Shown: positions 24,003 to 35,729 of the stretch, in pieces
Position numbering within the stretch: position 1 is the stretch's first letter
Layout: every line of letters starts with the position of its first letter
Source of the DNA: Epiperipatus broadwayi
Taxonomy: Eukaryota > Onychophora > Udeonychophora > Euonychophora > Peripatidae
Assembly (NCBI GenBank): GCA_028023455.1
Contig: JAQFVV010012498.1
Location: 684,001-748,000, forward strand
DNA length: 64,000 nt
Direction of reading: 5' to 3'
Made by a program: the position numbers and the translations under genes
The notes under the pieces: generated by a model
Told to the model about the DNA's origin: nothing
The model's database searches: none
The model's input: the letters and a program-made list of their open reading frames with translations, nothing else

Positions 24003-24702
24003 GTCTATATTATATTTGATAGCAGTAATATTAGTGGACAGTAATTGTGCATATTCTATATTAAACTTATTGGTTATCTTTAATAACTGAAAAAGAGATT
24101 AGAAGCCTTTTAACAATAAATTCATTTAAAATAAATAAAATATTCTCCCGTTTCTCCTTCATAATTGGCATCATTGGTTGGTTCTCATCATTATCATTAA
24201 TATCTCCCTAAAAACATTCAATCATTGTAATCAGTTGCTTTGCTAATTCTTCCTGAATAAAAAAAGCTTGTGATAATTTTTAAGAAAAATCTATACCATG
24301 AAACTGAGTATTAGTAATAGCTGATGACAATAAAACTATGACACATCTGTGAGAAATATAAAATAAATAACAATTTGAAAATATCTTCAATTTTCATATA
24401 AATATTATTAATATTCTAAATACAGAATAGTAAAAATATTTTTAAGCCATACTAAGCGATTCATATAATATACTAATAAAAATTAGGATATAAAAATTCC
24501 CAAAAATCAAAATAAATGATTCAAACATCTTTTTCAATAATAAATGCTTGTTGCTTTTATTTTGAAATATTTTGACTATAATATCAGTCTTTATCACATC
24601 ATTAACTTAATTTTTCTAAAAAAAAAAAAAAAGATTTTGCCTGATGATAAATATTAGATAGTCTTGAAACTTTTCAAAATAAAAAACCAATGATAATATT
24701 AT
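24003..24702. other. AT-rich, nothing recognised
   Basis: No structure or coding signal is visible. Confidence 0.5.
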
Positions 24703-24920
24703 ATTTATATATTGGACTATTTCCATCAATTAATGTAAGTATTGAATGTCTTTAAAAAACTTGAACTTTATTTAAATATTCCAAATACATTCAATTGTTA
24801 GTAATCTGTGCGCTATTTACTAACAGTTGAATGTATTTGAAATATTCAAATAAAGTTAATTTTTTCTAAAGATATTTAATACTTAACATTAGTTGATAGA
24901 AATAGTACAATATATAAATA
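24703..24920. mobile_element. foldback (MITE-like) element, ~218 bp
   Basis: Two ~100-bp arms are near-complements along their length, for example CCAAATACATTCAATTGTTA against TAACAGTTGAATGTATTTGA. They enclose an ~11-base loop, TCTGTGCGCTA, near 24804-24814. Pairing runs outward to ATATATTGGAC/GTACAATATAT. It has no coding capacity. The superfamily cannot be assigned from the ends. Confidence 0.82.
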
Positions 24921-25255
24921 CAACTAAAATAACAATAACAATATATTTAAAAGTATTAGACTTATTTAATTTTTAATTTTATATGATTATTTTAACAATA
25001 TACTTTGGAATGTATAACAGCAAGATGTTATATATATATATTTAGAATTAAACAGCTTATTTTGTAAAAAAAAATTGGACAAATAAATCACAAAAAATAA
25101 TATCAACTTCATTAACACTGCTAACTATTTTCGGTTTTTCTGAATATCTTAATGTCACAACTTCTTGGCAAAAAGTTTATCATCTTTCTAACATTTCAAA
25201 TTTTTAAAAAAATAAAATTTGTCAATAATTTTAGTTCAATATAAAGCTTGTTATC

Positions 25256-25514
25256 TGTGTTTAAAAGAAAAAGTTATTATTTATAATATCCTGCAATGTT
25301 AAGCATACTTTCGACTATTTATAGCTATATTCAAAGCATAAGTAATCTACTGAAGGCAGTCTTATTTATTCTCAAGTGTTATTTAAATATCATCTCAGAC
25401 ACTTGAGCATAAATAAATAGACCACTTATGCTATGAATATGATTATAAATAAATAGTGGAAAACAAGCTTAGCATTGCAGGATATTATAAATAATAATAT
25501 TTTGTTTTAAACAT
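25256..25514. mobile_element. foldback (MITE-like) element, ~259 bp
   Basis: Arms of about 120 bp pair with moderate divergence: the left contains ATCCTGCAATGTTAAGCATA and the right contains AGCTTAGCATTGCAGGATAT. The inner arms carry CTCAAGTGTT/ACACTTGAG around a ~15-base loop. It is non-coding, of unknown superfamily, and differs in sequence from the foldback 300 bp upstream. Confidence 0.82.
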
Positions 25515-26290
25515 AGAAAATATGTTTTATATAGAATGATATTAAAAAGAAAAGAAGTAAAATTGGTGAATTACAATAAATTTAGTATAATTTATTGAAA
25601 TATAATGAAGGGAATGTTCCAGAAAAACAATGAGTTTTTGAAAGCAACTTAATCAAATCCTCCATAAATAAGCAATAAAATAAAGAAATGATAGATGCTA
25701 ATTGAGTCCATAACAATTTTAATATCCCATATTCAGAAATATATGAACTATAGATATTAAGAATTATATCACAAAATAAAATAAAAAAACTCATTACATC
25801 AATAAAATAAAGAACAATATAAAATGATAATGAATTCCTGCAGAGTATATTCATATAGTAGCATTTTTGAAGAATTAAAAAACAAAGCTGATATATGTTC
25901 TCTACTTAAAAGCTGACTTAGTAACTAAATAACTGAATATTAGAATCAAGTAAAGAAATTATTATTATTATTATTATTATAAGATGCCATTAAGATGATA
26001 TCAGTTCTTCGAGATCAATACAGATGATATTCTACCTACTCATAAAAGTGTCAATGTATTATATAATATGGAACAAGATTATTGTTGCTTTCTTTCACAC
26101 AATATTAAATGATGTTATTGATGTATAAACAATTGTGATCAACAATCATCATAATCATCTTGCTGTTTCCAATAAATATATATATATAAACAAATCCTCA
26201 GAAAGACTGTTATAATGAAATTCCATACAGGTTTGCCAAATCTGTACTCATTAAATATGAGTCCATAAGAATTTAACATACGTAGAATAA
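25515..26290. other. AT-rich, includes an ATT microsatellite
   Basis: A run of about seven ATT units lies at 25958-25980. Nothing else was recognised. The minus-strand frame at 25582-25854 has random AT-rich composition. Confidence 0.5.
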
Positions 26291-26422
26291 TATAAAATGC
26301 ACTGTAACAGAGAATAATGAATAAAATTAATTTTTAAAAAACCAAGCATATTTTCCAAATAGAAAGTATACTTTTTTTAAAAACAAAATTATTCTTTATT
26401 CTCTGTTACTGCGCATTTTATA
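26291..26422. mobile_element. foldback (MITE-like) element, ~132 bp
   Basis: The outer arms TATAAAATGCACTGTAACAG and CTGTTACTGCGCATTTTATA pair with one mismatch. Pairing continues through GAGAATAATGAATAAAATT and, further in, AAGCATATTTT/AAGTATACTT. It has no coding capacity. Confidence 0.85.
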
Positions 26423-26689
26423 TTTTTTATAATAATGGCAAAAGTTCAATGTAGTACATAATATAGCTTTCAAAGGACTTGATTCAAATAAAGGTTACAT
26501 TATTTGTTTAATCTATATATTATTAGTGATTGTTAGGAATACAAATAACATAATATTTTGAAAGCAAGCAAAAGTTTACAAGTGTATAAGCTGGTTTTCA
26601 TCTGAGGTATTGCAATGGTACTAAGTGGTACCTTTTAGTTTTTACTCTTTATTTCAGATTTATTAATCTTGATGATTTCTTTCTTATAG

Positions 26690-27723
26690 AATTGAAGGTA
26701 AACTGCAATTAAGACCAGGTGTCAATGAAAGTTTTTTTCGTTTGTTATTCTTTTGTCTTTTTGATATACACTATCCAGTTTATTTTTGAACTTGTTAGGA
26801 AGCCTTCTTTGGTTATTGTTATATATGAATTTATACCTTGTACACCATAAGGCATAGAGAATGAATACATTAATCCTGATGTCAGCAAAGACTTTTTTTT
26901 TAATGAGACAAATAGGTTATTTATATTTATTTTTGACGAATGTGTATATTATTGAACAAATATTAAATTCTTGGCATAAAAAAAAGGTGATTCTGTGTTT
27001 CTGAATCTTTATGGCAAAGGGTACATAGATGGTCTACATTTTGGCAGTTTTTTAATATTTTAGGAAGTGTTGTGTGGGTAGTGAATCGAGGTTAATTTTA
27101 AATAAGGGACCAGAATTTGAATTTATGGTAAAATTGTTTGTTGGTGATGTCAAGTACAGTTTTATCATCGTCTTGTGTAGAGGTGCATGAATGAATTTCC
27201 CAGTATGTGAATTTATTTTGACGTGATTTGAAAATCAAATTTTTATAGATAATAATTAGAGTGAGTAATATCTTCAGGTATCTTTGAATAGGAGGTGATT
27301 TATCTGTAGGAGTGATTTTACAGGATATTTGTACATATGATAATTTTTTTGCATATCCAGAGATTATATTGTTTTTTGGATTTGAAATGTGAGAATTGAG
27401 TGAAGACCTAGACCATTTTGTGAAAGTAAATTTTTGAGACATCTTATGGATATTGAGAATACCTTCTTTCCCCATAAGAGTTTGCTGCAAAGTAAGTCTA
27501 TGTGATTAGAAAAGGCTTTGCTGTAAAGTATTGCTGGAGTGTAGTATGTGATTTTTGTCATGATCACCATGTAAACACAAAAGTGATAGGTAGGATTTTG
27601 TTAGTGAATTGATTATAATTCTATTTTATTTTTAAGTCTATTTTGTATAAGTGACCACATTGGTGAATGATGTAGGTAGAAATGGAATCCAAGGAGTGGA
27701 TTAGATTTGCCTTTAATTAAAAT
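26690..27723 (-). pseudogene. L1-like LINE, C-terminal part (split copy)
   Basis: Minus-strand reading gives LGIPFHLHHSPMW near 27670 (the post-palm LGI block). KITYYTPAILYSKAFSNHID and LLWGKKVFSISIRCLKN follow (27570-27450), then LSQNGLGLHS, the expected thumb-like block. A zinc-knuckle-like CTLCHKDSETQNHLFF follows near 27010, and then ILYALWCTRYKF, a degraded IW-AR tail, near 26850. The order and motifs fit L1/Tx1-like polyproteins. Stops and frame changes interrupt it. The palm with the catalytic box is found beyond the Merlin insertion at 30714-30890. Confidence 0.75.
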
Positions 27724-27731
27724 GTTTTGTT
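27724..27731. repeat. Merlin target-site duplication, left
   Basis: GTTTTGTT here matches GTTTTGCT at 30706-30713 in seven of eight positions. Merlin elements are known to make 8-9 bp duplications. Confidence 0.7.
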
Positions 27732-27747
27732 GATACTTACATATTAG

Positions 27748-28073
27748 TCTTGTGACATGGAGCACGTATTAGACATGCTGTACCTTTTCACATTTGTATC
27801 AATCCACTGCTAACTTCTCTGAAATCTTGTGATCTGACCAAAATAACGTACACACGGATCTTGTACATGATATTTTCGCAAAAGAACATTTACGAAAATA
27901 ACATGTACACGGATCTTTTGTACATGATATTTCCCCAAGATTTACAATGTTACCATATAATACTAAATCATCCATGTATTATATGGTATCCATTTGGCAA
28001 TGCAATAAGAAAGAGTTGATTTACAAGGTTATCGGTGGGTCAGCATGTCTAATACGTGTTCTGTGTCACAGGA
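27748..28073. repeat. internal foldback reusing the Merlin end sequence
   Basis: GTATTAGACATGCTG at the left and CAGCATGTCTAATACG at the right are complements within ~39-bp arms. The right arm is a third copy of the Merlin terminal sequence. The interior has two ~30-bp near-copies around GTACACACGGATCTTGTACA and GTACACGGATCTTTTGTACA. This may be a nested MITE derived from the same family or an internal duplication. Confidence 0.75.
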
Positions 28074-28111
28074 CCATACATTTACTAACATTACTAAACA
28101 CATAAAATTTG

Positions 28112-28560
28112 ATTAAACAGTTCATTTTTAAGCAATTAATATGAGATGCCATAAAATCAATATATCATATATGACTTATCATGGGAGAAATACAAAAATT
28201 CATTGTACTAAACATAAAATTTGATTGAAAAAAATGATATTAAACAGTTCATTTTTAAGCAATTAATTTGAGATATCAAGGGGCAGTATGTCATATACGA
28301 TTTATCACAGGAGACATATACATATTAAACAGTTCATTTTTAAGAAAGTAATGAGACATCATAAAATCAATATTTTAAGAGGGGCAGCATCTAATATACG
28401 ACTTATGACTGGGGAAATATACATTTAATAATACTAGTAAACATAAAAAAATTTGATCAAAAAAAACACTCTAAATTACAAAGATATGATTACAAATACG
28501 AAATTTAGACGAAAAACTATTAGACATAAAATTTGACCAAAAAAAAAAATTGCTAAATTA
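28112..28560. repeat. irregular tandem repeats inside the Merlin element
   Basis: The block TTAAACAGTTCATTTTTAAG starts near 28113, 28240 and 28325, so spacing is irregular at about 127 and 84 bp. Sub-blocks such as ACATAAAATTTGAT and GGGGCAG-AT-T-ATATACGA recur between them. Non-coding. Confidence 0.75.
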
Positions 28561-28621
28561 CACAGATTCCCTGATATATGATTTTAAAAAAGGGCATGAA
28601 ATATATACATTTTTACTAAAT

Positions 28622-29150
28622 ATATATTATAAATATGCAACTTTTTTTTTTTTCGCATTAAATAGTGAAGCTATAATTTTAATTTAATTTATAATAGCTT
28701 AGTGCTTTCGAGATTTCATGTTTGAATCTCATACTCATAGCTTTGTAACTAATGATTGTTATGATTATGCAAATGCGTTTGAATTTTTAATTAGACCATT
28801 GTTTAGAGAGAGCAAAACATGCCTCTCTTCTATTAATGGCATTGATGTCATTTGCTATATATGAAGCTTCTTTAATTTTTCTTTTGGCGTCAAAAGAAAA
28901 ATTAAAGAAGCTTTATATATAGCAAATGACATCAATGCCATTAATAGAAGAGAGGCATGTTTTGCTCTCTCTAAACAATGGTCTAATTAAAAATTCAAAC
29001 GCATTTGCATAATCATAACAATCATTAGTTACAAAGCTATGAGTATGAGATTCAAACATGAAATCTCGAAAACACTAAGCTATTATAAATTAAATTAAAA
29101 TTATAGCTTCATTATTTAATGCGGAAAAAAAAAGTCGCATATTTATAATT
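28622..29150. repeat. near-perfect palindrome, ~262-bp arms, 4-base loop
   Basis: The arms pair almost base for base from ATAAATATGC outward to the centre CTTTTGGCGTCAAAAG (28881-28896). The loop is GCGT at 28887-28890. By eye only a few mismatches exist, for example C/T in the GCTTAGTG-TTTCGAG block, and the A/T runs near the outer ends differ in length. It has no coding frame. The identity is far higher than in the other foldbacks, so it is younger, kept by gene conversion, or artefactual. Confidence 0.92.
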
Positions 29151-29533
29151 ACAATTTTACTAGTGAAGAGAAAAACAATTTATTACTAAATATATATGAA
29201 ATTTAGATTAAAAACGACTAAATTACCTAAATTTCTAAAATATTTATGAAAATATAAAATATACACATAAGTTACTTACTGTGCAATAAATAAATGTAAG
29301 TGGTTTGTTGAACTTTATTAATAGTTCAATCAAATTTTCCACATACAATAGAGATTTCAAACAAAAATTTTACTTTTTCCCTCCAAAATGAAAATGTGAT
29401 TGCAGAAAATTGATTGCATGAACGGGATTTAAACATTTTTTAAGAAAAGAAAGACACTTTGCCACAAAATAAAAAAAAAATACACAACTTTTATTAGTAA
29501 TTTATATTGGCGGTCAATTATTTTTTATATCAT

Positions 29534-30085
29534 TCAATATGAAAATGAATGTTTCCTCATAAATTCGACCAAATACGAATTGGGGTGTTGCCGAGATATC
29601 CCTTGTTGCTGCTTATTATGCTATTTCATGGAACCGCAAAGGATTTTGATATTTTGGGTATGGAGGCCTGGATCTGGATTGACAAATTTATACTTGTAGT
29701 TCACATGAAAATAGTCATAACCAGCAGCTTTCTAATCTTCACTTTTGTGTGCCTTGCAACAATCGGAATATATGGTCGAACTTACATTTTGCTTGATGGC
29801 TTCCATGAGAGTTGATGCTGTCTTATCACTAATACTAATAAAACACTCATTGGTCTCTCAGTACAAACCACCAAACATCCACTGTTCAGGAAGAATGTGT
29901 CCGGATTGGTTTTTCCTTTTGGAAAATAGCCTCTCTTCTATCTATAATTTTGTCAGGCCCTCCATTTTCGTCCTTCATGTTGTATCATGGCAGTCATACA
30001 AACTTCCCGCATGTAGTTATTCCAGTCTATCACCATCTTATCTGCTAAGCAGAGTTCTATTATTCCCCATAATATGGACGTTAAT
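29534..30085 (-). pseudogene. Merlin (ISXO2/IS1016-type) transposase relic
   Basis: On the minus strand the catalytic domain reads in order. IELCLADKMVIDWNNYMREV comes first (30080-30003), then GGPDKIIDRRE (degraded from the usual IDE block with the first acidic residue). LFSKRKNQSGHILPEQWMFG follows, then ETNECFISISDKTASTLMEA, and TIYSDCCKAHKSED with the second Asp. HVNYKYKFVNPDPGLHTQNI is followed by Lys where the family has the third acidic residue (Glu), and last is NSYLVEFMRK. Two frameshifts near the first catalytic block, several stops and the Glu-to-Lys change make it inactive. An N-terminal zinc-binding region could not be recognised. Plus-strand frames at 29549-30107 are shadows of this gene. 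Confidence 0.85.
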
Positions 30086-30705
30086 TTCCGAGCCTAACTA
30101 TATATAAATTGTATGGCCGTTAAAAATGGGATTCTCGAATCCTCCAACCATGTTCGCTTTCGAATGCCGGTTCTACTGTTGCATTATCGAATGTTGTAAC
30201 ACCATTGCCTGTCTGACGTATGAATGTAAATGGCCATAGGATGGACATTTGGACACATTTTTTGAGATGGCAGGATTTTCTTTTCTTGGAAATACGATGT
30301 CCATTTCAATTGATGGCAGGTTCCACATTATCATCATTTTTGGACTGTTCAACAAAAAGCATTTAATTATGAAAATTATGCAATGGAAATCAATACCAAA
30401 GTAGTTATTTATTCACTTACAATCAACTTAATTAAGTAACGATGAAATTGAAACAAACAGTAACTACGAAGAAAAAATGCAATGACAGAAAAATTGCTAC
30501 TAAAATCATGCTGTTGTCAGAATGAAATCTTGACAAAAACATGACAAAAAAATAGATCGGATAAAAAACATGTTTTTGATACGAGAGATCAGATAACAAC
30601 ATAGGATTTATTTCACCTAATTGCAATGTTACACATTTATCGTGGAAGTGAAAAGGTGCAACAGGTCTAATATGTGTTGTGTCACAGGACTAATACATAA
30701 GTACC

Positions 30706-30713
30706 GTTTTGCT
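30706..30713. repeat. Merlin target-site duplication, right
   Basis: GTTTTGCT here pairs with GTTTTGTT at 27724-27731. Confidence 0.7.
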
Positions 30714-30890
30714 ATATTACTGTCAGTACAAATGTGTCAGGCACAGGATTTTTTCCTTTTGAATGTTAACTTATATTTGTTTGCATAACCTGAAAGACTC
30801 TTTAGAAGTTTGGGAATGTGTTTTTTTAGATGGTAAAAAGATTGAGAAATCATCCATGTAAGCTATAGATACTATATGTAATTAATTATT
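30714..30890 (-). pseudogene. L1-like LINE, RT palm fragment (split copy)
   Basis: The minus strand encodes IAYMDDFSIFLPSKKTHSQT at about 30870-30805. This contains the catalytic Y-x-D-D box (YMDD) of a reverse transcriptase, with the hydrophobic FSIFL that normally follows. About 90 bp lower it meets the Merlin target duplication, beyond which the LGI block continues at 27670. Nothing recognisable as the LINE's endonuclease or fingers was found further right, so the copy is probably 5'-truncated or more decayed there. Confidence 0.65.
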
Positions 30891-33800
30891 TTTCTTTTTT
30901 TTTTTCTTCAAATTTCTGAAATTAAAAAAAATAAATCCTTCTCACATGAATAATAAATAATTATTGTAAATAAAAAGTATATATTTCTAGAAAAAGGAGA
31001 TGTAATGATGCTATTTTATTTAAATTAAACTATTGTATTTAAGTTAAACTATTGTATTTATATTCATCTCTGTTTGAAATTATAATGGAATTCCATTTAT
31101 TTTCTAACAACACCATTATTCATTTCCCAAAGACAATTATCAAAACAACCCCTTCCCAATGATTTTTAATAATAAAAAAAGTTCTAGATTTTAAAAAAGA
31201 TCATTACAATACAATTTATTATTATATTCTTTTAAGACCCCACACTAACTTGTTTACAGTAAAGAGTGTTCATTCAAATTGAAACTATTAATTAAGTGTT
31301 TTTAAAGCCATTTAGACATATGTGTATACATATTACATTTCATAAACATTCAGATGTTTACAGAGAAAAATGTTGGCATTTATATTTTTATTTACAATAA
31401 TATTTTTTTATTCACAAAAGATATTATTTATTTAGGGAATATCAAATATGGAATAAAAGTTGTTTATTTTATACCAAGCTTTATTTCAAATTTTCCATGC
31501 AGTCTTTAAATATAAATTAATTAATATTCTAATTCTTTAAGACCAAATAAGTGTTAATAATTAAAATACACATGGAAACAGTTTGTTTTATAGATTATTC
31601 TGACATACTTTAATTAAAGTTTTTTAAGTAAAGTTCAGCCATATAGTTTAACAATACTACTATATTTATTAATCATTTAATAAAATATCAATACTGTTAT
31701 TAATAATATTATTAAAATAGTAATGTAAATAAATGGAAGAAGAATAGTTGTTGGAAATTCTAACTTATCAACAATATAAATTTTCTATGAATTAAAGATC
31801 ATTACCATATACAAACAGTTCTAGAAAACATATCTTGCCAGGAAATAACTTTGGCAACAGAATCCAAAGGACAAAAAATAAATAAAATTGATTTCAAGCA
31901 GAGTATAGAACTTCTCGCATATTTACTTTCTGGTTTCTCTACCCTAATATGTTCTGGCAAACCTCATGTGTCAGTAGCAATGCAACTCCATAAAATATAT
32001 AGTGAAAAAATAATTAAATTACCTACTAATATTAGCAATAATTTTAAAAACTAAATCCTAATCTTTAATAATAGCAAATAATCAAAATTCAACTAATTTA
32101 CATATGTACAATAAAAAGTTCATATGCTATTTCTATCCACATCTTGCTTTCACTTTTAAATCATAATTTAAATTGTTTATTCTCATATAAGGCACATTAA
32201 TCTGAAATGTTCAAAATATATGAACATTGATTTAGATATTCACTTGTAGAAATAGCTACTTCTATTCTTCGTCAATACACTTCCATTCAACATGAACCAT
32301 CTATAACTTTACAGCAACTATATGCCAGTAAATTTTCTGCACATTTACTTTTATATAATCAAATAAATAATATTTCTAATCAATTGACTCATCACGTTTT
32401 TTTCTTAATTTAATAAAAAATTCATATTTAAAACTATTACAAACTTAACACTGAAAGATTGATTTAAAAGTAACTGGGTTTTTTTTTCACTCCATTCAAA
32501 TTTCTGAATAATGAAGTTACCATATCCATTGAATCATCGCATATATTTCTTCACTTATATGGTATCCAAAAAAAAAAAAAAAAAATTAACAAAAATAAAT
32601 GTAAACAAAAATAAAATTTTATATTTTTTAGTTATGTTGTAATTGTTTAGTGGAGTGAATTATATGTTTGAAATTATAATATCAATTTAATATCCCTTGC
32701 AAATTATATCTTTTGCACTTTATCATATCAATCTATTATTTTCAAAAGCATAGGCATATGTATAATTTCAATATCAGGAGCAATTACATAAAATGCTTAA
32801 GTTCAATTTTTTTCTCTCATTGACATTGCATTCACTTCAAATTTTATTTATTTAACCTATTCATAAAAGCTTTCTAAAACATATTAAGTCTATCACATAA
32901 AATTAAACATATCCATATCATAGCTCACAATGTATGATTTAATTTTTCACATACATAAACTTTAATTTGAAGAGTTGTAACAAAATAAACTTTTTTTTTT
33001 TTGGCATAATTGCTAAAAATATTTTGACCTAATTAAAAAAAAATTATATCCACATAAATTTAAATTTTCTAAAACTATCATTTAATTATAAAAATTATAT
33101 ATATCATATTATTAAAGATATCTTGTTAAAATAAAGTGACAATAATGTTGTGGAGAAAAAAGCTTTAAAAATTAAAAAAAAAAAACTGCTTTTGTTTTAT
33201 TAAAATAATGTAAAGTATGCCCTATCATACCCTTAACTTTTAATAAATTACAGGACAAGCATAATGTTATCACAAATTATTTTAAAACAAAATGGGCAAT
33301 TGCAATGTCAAATTGAATACTTAAGTGTAACACTTAAGTGATTTAGAGAAAAGCATTAAAACATTCAATATGCATACAAAAATATAAAAAAGATTGTTTC
33401 TCACACTTTTTGTTTTAATTTTTAAACTTATCATTAACAAAGTGTAATATGGAGAACCTTGGTAAATTAAGAACAAAAGATTGTTTTCAGAGCACTTTCT
33501 TTATTTCTTAAGTCTATTGTTTACATAATTTATTGTTTTAAAAAATCTATTAATTCTTTACTGATTCAATGACAAAGAGATGTTTTATCACTATATTAAA
33601 GCATAAAAAAGAATATTTAGGCAATTTTTGTTTTGATTCTAAATATTATCTTAAAAACAATTTTAAATATATATATAAGAAAGTGAATATATTGTCTATT
33701 TTTATTAATTAGTAGGAATGTGTATTGGTGTTTTATTTGCATAGTTTTTGTACTCTCAAAATAATGACCTTGGAGCCAAATATGGGAATACAGAGGCCCA

Positions 33801-35700
33801 ACTGCCAGTAAATATATATATATTGTAAACAAAAATTAGTTCCTGTTAATTCACAAAATATAGCAGAATGTTGTGGCTCCAACATATCTTTAAATTCTTA
33901 TTTTGCAAAAAAAAAAAAAATTGTTTTTGTTTAGCTATGAAAAAAATAATAACTGATTAAAATGAAAGGAGTGCATTCATATTAATTATATTTATTAATT
34001 TACAAATGTTTATTTTAAAATGTGCATATAATTTATTTGCTGTGCTGCATTTATTATCACAATTTTTAAAGTGACAGTTAAGTAAATTGTAATTTCTGCT
34101 AAGATGAAAAAGTCAAAAAATAAAGATTATCTATAATTTTGTCCAGAAAAATTGTCAATTTATCTATAAAGATCATGGCTAACAAGTCCTTATAAAACAA
34201 AAAGTCAAAGTATACAACAGAATGACAATAAAGTGCACATAATTATTCTGTGATCACAAGACACAAATTCATTCAAAAATATTCCTTTTATGATTAATCA
34301 ATCTCCTTACATTACACTTTTATACACAATGGCAAATTAATCAAACTTGAGCTCTGAATATTAAGAGAAATTGATTCTAAACATTTTTAAATTATACTTT
34401 TTACATAAATCTAAAAAAAATTTTAAACATTTTTTTTATTTCATTGGTAAGAAATATTTATATAATAATTGTATTTATTATATGACATTTATTCAAATTA
34501 TTATTCTAATAATAAATACAACAAATATAAACATGCATTTAGCATTAGTGATTGCCAGTAGCTTAAATATGAAAAAAAAAAAAAATTATTACACAAAGCT
34601 TAACTTAGAATAATAAAAAACTTGAACATTTAATTTTAAATCTCACACAATCATTCAGGCCATGAATTAGGTTTAGTGTGAAAAATTAATTGTATGATTT
34701 TACTTTCTTCATAAAACACAAGCTTGCTACTAAATTCAATCATAAGTTTTAATGTGTAAATATAAAAAAAAAAAAAAGTAAAATACAATTCATACAAAGA
34801 TAAGAGTGTAAATGCATATAGTGAGAGTAGCTTATTTTTAACAATTTTCAGTTTGCCATCAATTTATATTCATCTTTGCCCTGCAGTGGGGTATTATTTC
34901 ATACATTAAGGAAAGGATGCAAAATTTAAATGATTTTTTTAATAATTTTGTATTGGAATTAAATATGTTTATTTTTGTTATTCATCTTTATTTCATATTT
35001 TTGAAAATGTAAAAAGAAAAAACCAAAATGCATTTTTTTTCTGTGATTTTCATTTTTTACATTTTATAAAATATAACTAGAGATTAGAGTTTCATGAGAA
35101 AATCTCAATTCTTGAAAAAAATTCTTAGAAAACTTACAAATTAAAATAAATTCTGTGAATTTATATTTTTATTTCCTTTTTTTTTTTTATTCAAATTTTA
35201 AAATAAAATAAAACCTAGTAAATTTTGAATTCAAACTATTTTATATCTCAGTCAATTACTTTAGGTTAGAATTTAGTAGTGACAATTATTCTATAATTAT
35301 TTTTTATAATGAGCCTTTTTAAAATATATTTAATAAAAATATTATTAAAAATTTGCATATATTTCAACAAAAAAAGAATCATATAAAAAATTAAAAGGTA
35401 TGTCATATTTTTTTAGAATACATTTATTAATAATTATAAATTTATTAAGTTTTATTTAGTTTGTAATTTATTTATTTTTTTTTACAAATGTTTAGAGATA
35501 TAATGAATGAAATAACTATAAGATGTTTAGAAATGCTATAAAGGAAATGAAGATAATACAAAATATACGTTTTATAAAAAAAATATTTAGATGTTTACAC
35601 ATCATTAACATTAGGAATGCATTACCATTTAATACATATGCATAATATGATAATTTGCAAAAGGAACACATTCCAAGTCTTTCAAAGAATGTAAAAAAAT
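30891..35700. other. AT-rich, nothing recognised
   Basis: About 4.8 kb of homopolymer-rich sequence. The plus-strand 67-codon frame at 31851 (MATESKGQKINKIDFKQSIE) is slightly more protein-like but matches nothing I know. A fragment at ~34870-34890 (TTTGCCCTGCAGTGGGGTA) resembles LINE 3' ends but is too short to call. Confidence 0.45.
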
Positions 35701-35729
35701 GTTGATTATTTTAGTTTGAAAAAATGTTT

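Larger units (their letters stand above)
27732..30705 (-). mobile_element. Merlin-superfamily DNA transposon, ~3 kb, dead
   Basis: The left end begins GATACTTACATATTAGTC. The right end, read on the other strand, begins GGTACTTATGTATTAGTC. The similarity runs about 53 bp, so these are terminal inverted repeats. An 8-bp target duplication with one mismatch flanks them. The element holds a Merlin/ISXO2-type transposase relic on the minus strand (29534-30085), an array of short tandem repeats and a long palindrome. An extra copy of the inner terminal-repeat sequence at 28035-28073 forms a 325-bp foldback with the left end. It sits within an L1-like LINE, and removing it brings the two LINE halves into order. 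Boundaries are supported by both repeats and duplication. Confidence 0.78.

Noticed and set aside
29549-30107. Two plus-strand open frames (88 and 120 codons), one with a hydrophobic stretch
   Set aside because: They are opposite-strand shadows of the Merlin transposase relic, which reads much better on the minus strand.
34860-34890. LINE 3'-end-like motif with CCCTGCAGTGGGG
   Set aside because: Only about 20 bases resemble LINE tails and no coding remnant was found beside it.
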